In this document: positions 4,932 through 7,056 of the stretch, one piece after another
Position numbering within the stretch: position 1 is the stretch's first letter
Layout: the number at the start of each line of letters is the position of its first letter
From: an uncultured Pseudorhodobacter sp.
GTDB taxonomy: Bacteria > Pseudomonadota > Alphaproteobacteria > Rhodobacterales > Rhodobacteraceae
DNA: 7,056 bases
NCBI GenBank assembly: GCA_945952425.1
Contig: CAMFIX010000154.1
Coordinates: 1-7,056 of the forward strand
Direction: 5' to 3'
Program-made: the position numbers and the translations under genes
Notes under the pieces: model-generated
Told to the model about the DNA's origin: nothing
Database searches by the model: none
Seen by the model: only the letters and a program-made list of their open reading frames with translations

Positions 4932-5618
4932 ATGCCGGAGCCCATGGAAAACGCCGAACCCCTCTCCCGCCTGGTTTCTGCCGCCCTACCGCATGTCGTG
5001 TTCGATGGCTGGGGCCCGGCGACCTTCGCCGCGGCCGTCACCGATTCGGGGGTGGACCCGGGGCTGGCGCGGTCGCTCTTGCCGCGGGGCGGGCTTGATC
5101 TTGCCCTGGCCTGGCACCGGGCGGGCGATGCCGAGATGGCGCGCCAGCTTGCCGCGGCCGACCTCGGCGCCTTGCGCTTTCGCGACCGCATCGCCCATGC
5201 GATCCGCCTGCGGCTGAGCCTTTCGGACCGCGAGGCCGTGCGGCGGTCCTCGGCGCTTTTCGCCCTGCCGCAGAATGCCGGCGAGGGGGCGCGGGCGCTG
5301 TGGCACACGGCCGATGCGATCTGGACGGCGCTCGGCGACCGCGCGCGCGATGTGAACTGGTATACGAAACGCGCGACGCTGTCGGTCGTGCATGGCGCGG
5401 CGGTGCTCTACTGGCTGGGCGATCCGGCCGATCTCGACGCCTTCATCGACCGGCGCATCGACGAGGTGATGGCCTTCGAGGCGACCAAGGCGCGGCTGAA
5501 AGAAAATCCCTTCGCCCGGGCGGTGATGGTGGGGCCGCTAAAGCTTCTGGAAAGGATTTCCGCGCCACAACCGGCAGAAGACCTGCCGGGCTACCTGCCG
5601 CCCGGCAAACGGATTTAA
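4932..5618 (+). CDS. coq9: COQ9-family ubiquinone biosynthesis protein ('rpsU-divergently transcribed' family)
   Basis: This 228-aa protein belongs to the COQ9 family, lipid-binding TetR-like folds that support ubiquinone ring modification; in eukaryotes COQ9 presents the intermediate to the COQ7 hydroxylase. The family hallmark is visible at residues 140-162 (DVNWYTKRATL then VVHGAAVLYWLGD), followed by FIDRRIDEVMAFEATKA at 171-187. The N-terminal part (about 10-100) is alpha-helical and rich in Ala, Leu and Arg. There is no signal peptide or membrane segment, so it is probably cytoplasmic and membrane-associated. Alphaproteobacterial members were earlier named 'rpsU-divergently transcribed protein', and this gene is indeed divergent from rpsU. 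Start choice is uncertain between 4932 and 4944: neither has a well-placed Shine-Dalgarno. The next gene, a quinone oxidoreductase, follows by 42 bp and may be cotranscribed. A direct role in bacterial ubiquinone synthesis is inferred from the family. Confidence 0.9.
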   Translation: MPEPMENAEPLSRLVSAALPHVVFDGWGPATFAAAVTDSGVDPGLARSLLPRGGLDLALAWHRAGDAEMARQLAAADLGALRFRDRIAHAIRLRLSLSDREAVRRSSALFALPQNAGEGARALWHTADAIWTALGDRARDVNWYTKRATLSVVHGAAVLYWLGDPADLDAFIDRRIDEVMAFEATKARLKENPFARAVMVGPLKLLERISAPQPAEDLPGYLPPGKRI

Positions 5619-5642
5619 GCGCGACCCCTCGGATTTGAGCGC
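5610..5642 (+). repeat. Tandem 13-nt repeat spanning the coq9 stop codon
   Basis: CGGATTTAAGCGC (5610-5622) and CGGATTTGAGCGC (5630-5642) differ at one base and are spaced by 20 nt. The first contains the TAA stop of coq9; the second lies just before the Shine-Dalgarno of the following gene. It may be a small duplication or paired protein-binding sites. Confidence 0.5.
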
Positions 5643-5660
5643 AAAGGAAAGGCGCCCGAC

Positions 5661-6650
5661 ATGACCCTCTCGAACGCCATGCTGGCGATGGAAATCTCTG
5701 CCCCGGGGGGGCCGGATGTGCTTTACCCCTGCTCGGTGCCGGTGCCGGTGCCCGGCCATGGGCAGATCGTGATCCGCCTGGCCTATGCCGGGGTGAACCG
5801 GCCCGACGTGCTGCAAAGGCAGGGGCTTTACGCGCCGCCCGCCACCGCCTCGCGCCTCCCGGGGCTGGAGGGGTCGGGCACCGTGGTCGAGGTCGGGCCC
5901 GGCGTGACCCGCTGGCAGATCGGCGACAAGGTTTGCGCGCTTTTGCCGGGCGGGGGCTATGCGGAATATGCCGCCTGCCACGAAAGCCACGCCCTGCCCA
6001 TCCCCGAGGGCCTGTCGCTGCGCGAAGCCGCAGCACTTCCCGAGACAGCCTTCACCGTCTGGTCGAATGTCGTAATGCGCGGCGGGCTGAAAGGGGGCGA
6101 GAAGTTCCTGGTTCACGGCGGCTCTTCCGGCATCGGGACCATGGCGATCCAGGTGGCGCGGGCGCTGGGGGCGCGGGTCTTCACCACGGTGGGCTCGCCC
6201 GAAAAGCAGAAGATCTGCCGGGATCTGGGGGCGGAAGTCGCCTGGAACTACCGCGCCGATCCCTGGGGGACCGAGGCGAAGAAGATCGGCATGGACCTGA
6301 TCCTGTGCATGGTGGGGGGCAATTACATCCAGCCGAACCTCGGCGCGCTCGCCGATGACGGGCGGCTGGTGCAGATTGCCTTCACGCTGGGCGCCAAGGC
6401 CGAGGTGAATTTCGCCGAGCTGATGATGCGCCGGCTGACCTTCACCGGCTCGACCCTGCGGCCGCAAAGCGACCTCGCCAAGGGGCGCATCGCGGCCGAA
6501 CTCGAACGCCACGTCTGGCCGCTGATCGCCGCGGGCAAGGTGAAGGTGCTGATCGACAGCGAGTTCCCCCTGACCCAGGCCCCGGCCGCCCATTGGCGCA
6601 TCGAGGCCCCGGGCCATGTCGGCAAGATCGTGATGAAAGTGGAGGAGTAG
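5661..6650 (+). CDS. Zinc-independent NAD(P)H:quinone oxidoreductase, PIG3/QOR type (MDR superfamily)
   Basis: This 329-aa protein is a medium-chain dehydrogenase/reductase of the quinone oxidoreductase branch, which reduces quinones or enones with NADPH. The N-terminal catalytic domain (about 1-125) has AGVNRPDVLQRQGLY at residues 43-57, the PIG3 signature, and GLEGSGTVVEVGPGV at 68-82. It lacks the zinc-ligand pattern of alcohol dehydrogenases. The Rossmann domain carries VHGGSSGIGTMAIQ (151-164), the nucleotide motif, followed by VFTTVGSPEKQK, and ends with GSTLRPQS and EAPGHVGKIVMKV typical of the family. AAAGGAAAG (5643-5651) precedes the first ATG by about 9 nt; starts at codons 7 or 10 (5679 or 5688) are alternatives closer to many homologues. 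It lies 42 bp behind coq9 and converges with rpoN. The quinone link to COQ9 is suggestive only, since the true substrate of this group is often unknown. Confidence 0.92.
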   Translation: MTLSNAMLAMEISAPGGPDVLYPCSVPVPVPGHGQIVIRLAYAGVNRPDVLQRQGLYAPPATASRLPGLEGSGTVVEVGPGVTRWQIGDKVCALLPGGGYAEYAACHESHALPIPEGLSLREAAALPETAFTVWSNVVMRGGLKGGEKFLVHGGSSGIGTMAIQVARALGARVFTTVGSPEKQKICRDLGAEVAWNYRADPWGTEAKKIGMDLILCMVGGNYIQPNLGALADDGRLVQIAFTLGAKAEVNFAELMMRRLTFTGSTLRPQSDLAKGRIAAELERHVWPLIAAGKVKVLIDSEFPLTQAPAAHWRIEAPGHVGKIVMKVEE

Positions 6651-6665
6651 AGCGCCCCGCCAAAC

Positions 6666-6689
6666 GCCGGGGTACACCCCGGCCTACGC
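6666..6689. repeat. Second copy of the palindromic GGGGT...CCTACG element, between convergent qor and rpoN
   Basis: GCCGGGGT (6666-6673) and ACCCCGGC (6676-6683) form a perfect 8-bp inverted repeat around AC, followed by CTACGC. It aligns with 2047-2070 at 19 of 24 positions by eye and, like that copy, lies between two convergent genes. No separate intrinsic terminator is seen in this 67-bp spacer, so this element may mark the 3' ends. Confidence 0.6.
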
Positions 6690-6717
6690 AGCTCCACCCG
6701 TCCGGCAGCCCCCCCCC

Positions 6718-7056
6718 TCACCGCCGCGCGGAGGCGGGCGGCAGGCCCAGCGCCTCGCGGTATTTCGCCACCGTCCGCCGGGCGATCTTCGCCCCCTCGG
6801 CGCTCAGCATCTCGGCCAGCACCTGGTCGCTCAGCGGCGCCCCCTCTGCCGCGATCAGGGCCGCGATCCGCGCCCGCAGCGCCGCCGCCGACACGCCCCC
6901 CATGTCGCGCGAGAACAGCGCACGCAGCCACCAGACCCCCATCGGCGTATCGACCGAGGTGCCCGCCACCACCCGGCTGATCGTGCTTTCGGCAAGACCC
7001 ACCGCCGCGCCCACCTCGGCCATGGTCAGAGGGACCAGCGCGCCGCCCTCCAGCGC
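6718..7056 (-). CDS. rpoN: RNA polymerase sigma-54 factor RpoN, C-terminal 112 residues (5' part outside window)
   Basis: The minus-strand frame is open to the right edge and ends at the TGA at 6720-6718. The RpoN box, ARRTVAKYRE, lies at 6783-6754 and is intact; it is the hallmark that contacts the -24 promoter element. Upstream, PLTMAEVGAAVGLAESTISR (about residues 9-28 of the fragment) is the core-binding/helix-turn-helix stretch. The segment TPMGVWWLRALFS differs from the more usual TPRGxFxLKxFF. Sigma-54 needs AAA+ activators and controls nitrogen, motility and other regulons. The activator-interacting N-terminus is not visible. The gene is not followed by hpf and ptsN as in many proteobacteria but by a convergent oxidoreductase gene. 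Rhodobacterales can carry several specialised rpoN copies, so which one this is cannot be decided here. A run of nine G follows the stop. Confidence 0.93.
   Translation of the reverse strand, partial: ALEGGALVPLTMAEVGAAVGLAESTISRVVAGTSVDTPMGVWWLRALFSRDMGGVSAAALRARIAALIAAEGAPLSDQVLAEMLSAEGAKIARRTVAKYREALGLPPASARR

Noticed and set aside
5584..5607. 7-bp inverted repeat TGCCGGG/CCCGGCA near the coq9 3' end
   Set aside because: It lies inside the coding region, has a 10-nt loop and no T-run, and is likely by chance in such GC-rich DNA.
5538..6677. 379-codon minus-strand frame antisense to the quinone oxidoreductase
   Set aside because: It is compositionally biased, has no recognisable family, and the sense strand encodes a complete MDR enzyme.

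Overview
The window is high-GC DNA from an alphaproteobacterium, most likely order Rhodobacterales (Rhodobacter/Paracoccus type). The clues are a DUF1013/TrcR cell-cycle regulator, a COQ9-family gene divergent from rpsU, a zinc-free quinone oxidoreductase and short palindromic 'GGGGTnnAnCCCnnCCTACG' elements between convergent genes. It is tightly packed chromosomal DNA. I see no tRNA, rRNA, CRISPR array, insertion sequence or phage gene.

Layout, left to right. (1) trcR on the minus strand, cut by the left edge, is divergent from a secreted RNase T2 on the plus strand. (2) mscL follows on the plus strand behind a leader that can fold into two hairpins, and ends at a strong intrinsic terminator. 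(3) A 55-nt near-perfect palindrome separates mscL from the convergent alanine dehydrogenase gene ald. (4) ald is divergent from an Lrp/AsnC regulator. Their 158-bp spacer holds repeated TTTTCG boxes exactly 42 bp apart plus an inverted copy, which are candidate operators. (5) A small, divergent aquaporin-family channel follows the regulator by 40 bp. (6) rpsU (ribosomal protein bS21) on the minus strand has its own terminator and a hairpin over its Shine-Dalgarno sequence, and is divergent from a COQ9-family ubiquinone-biosynthesis gene. (7) A PIG3-type NAD(P)H:quinone oxidoreductase follows coq9 by 42 bp. (8) The 3' end of rpoN (sigma-54) on the minus strand runs off the right edge, separated from the oxidoreductase gene by a second copy of the palindromic element.

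How the genes work together: ald and the divergent Lrp regulator look like a classical alanine-responsive catabolic pair. The aquaporin gene may be cotranscribed with the regulator. coq9 and the quinone oxidoreductase may form a quinone-related transcription unit. MscL and the aquaporin both concern water and solute balance, but they lie in separate transcription units and I see no direct link. I find no clearly new multi-gene system. The best second-look items are the aquaporin with altered pore residues outside an arsenic operon, the rpsU leader hairpin, the ald/lrp boxes, the RNase T2 active-site substitution, and the palindromic repeats at convergent gene ends.
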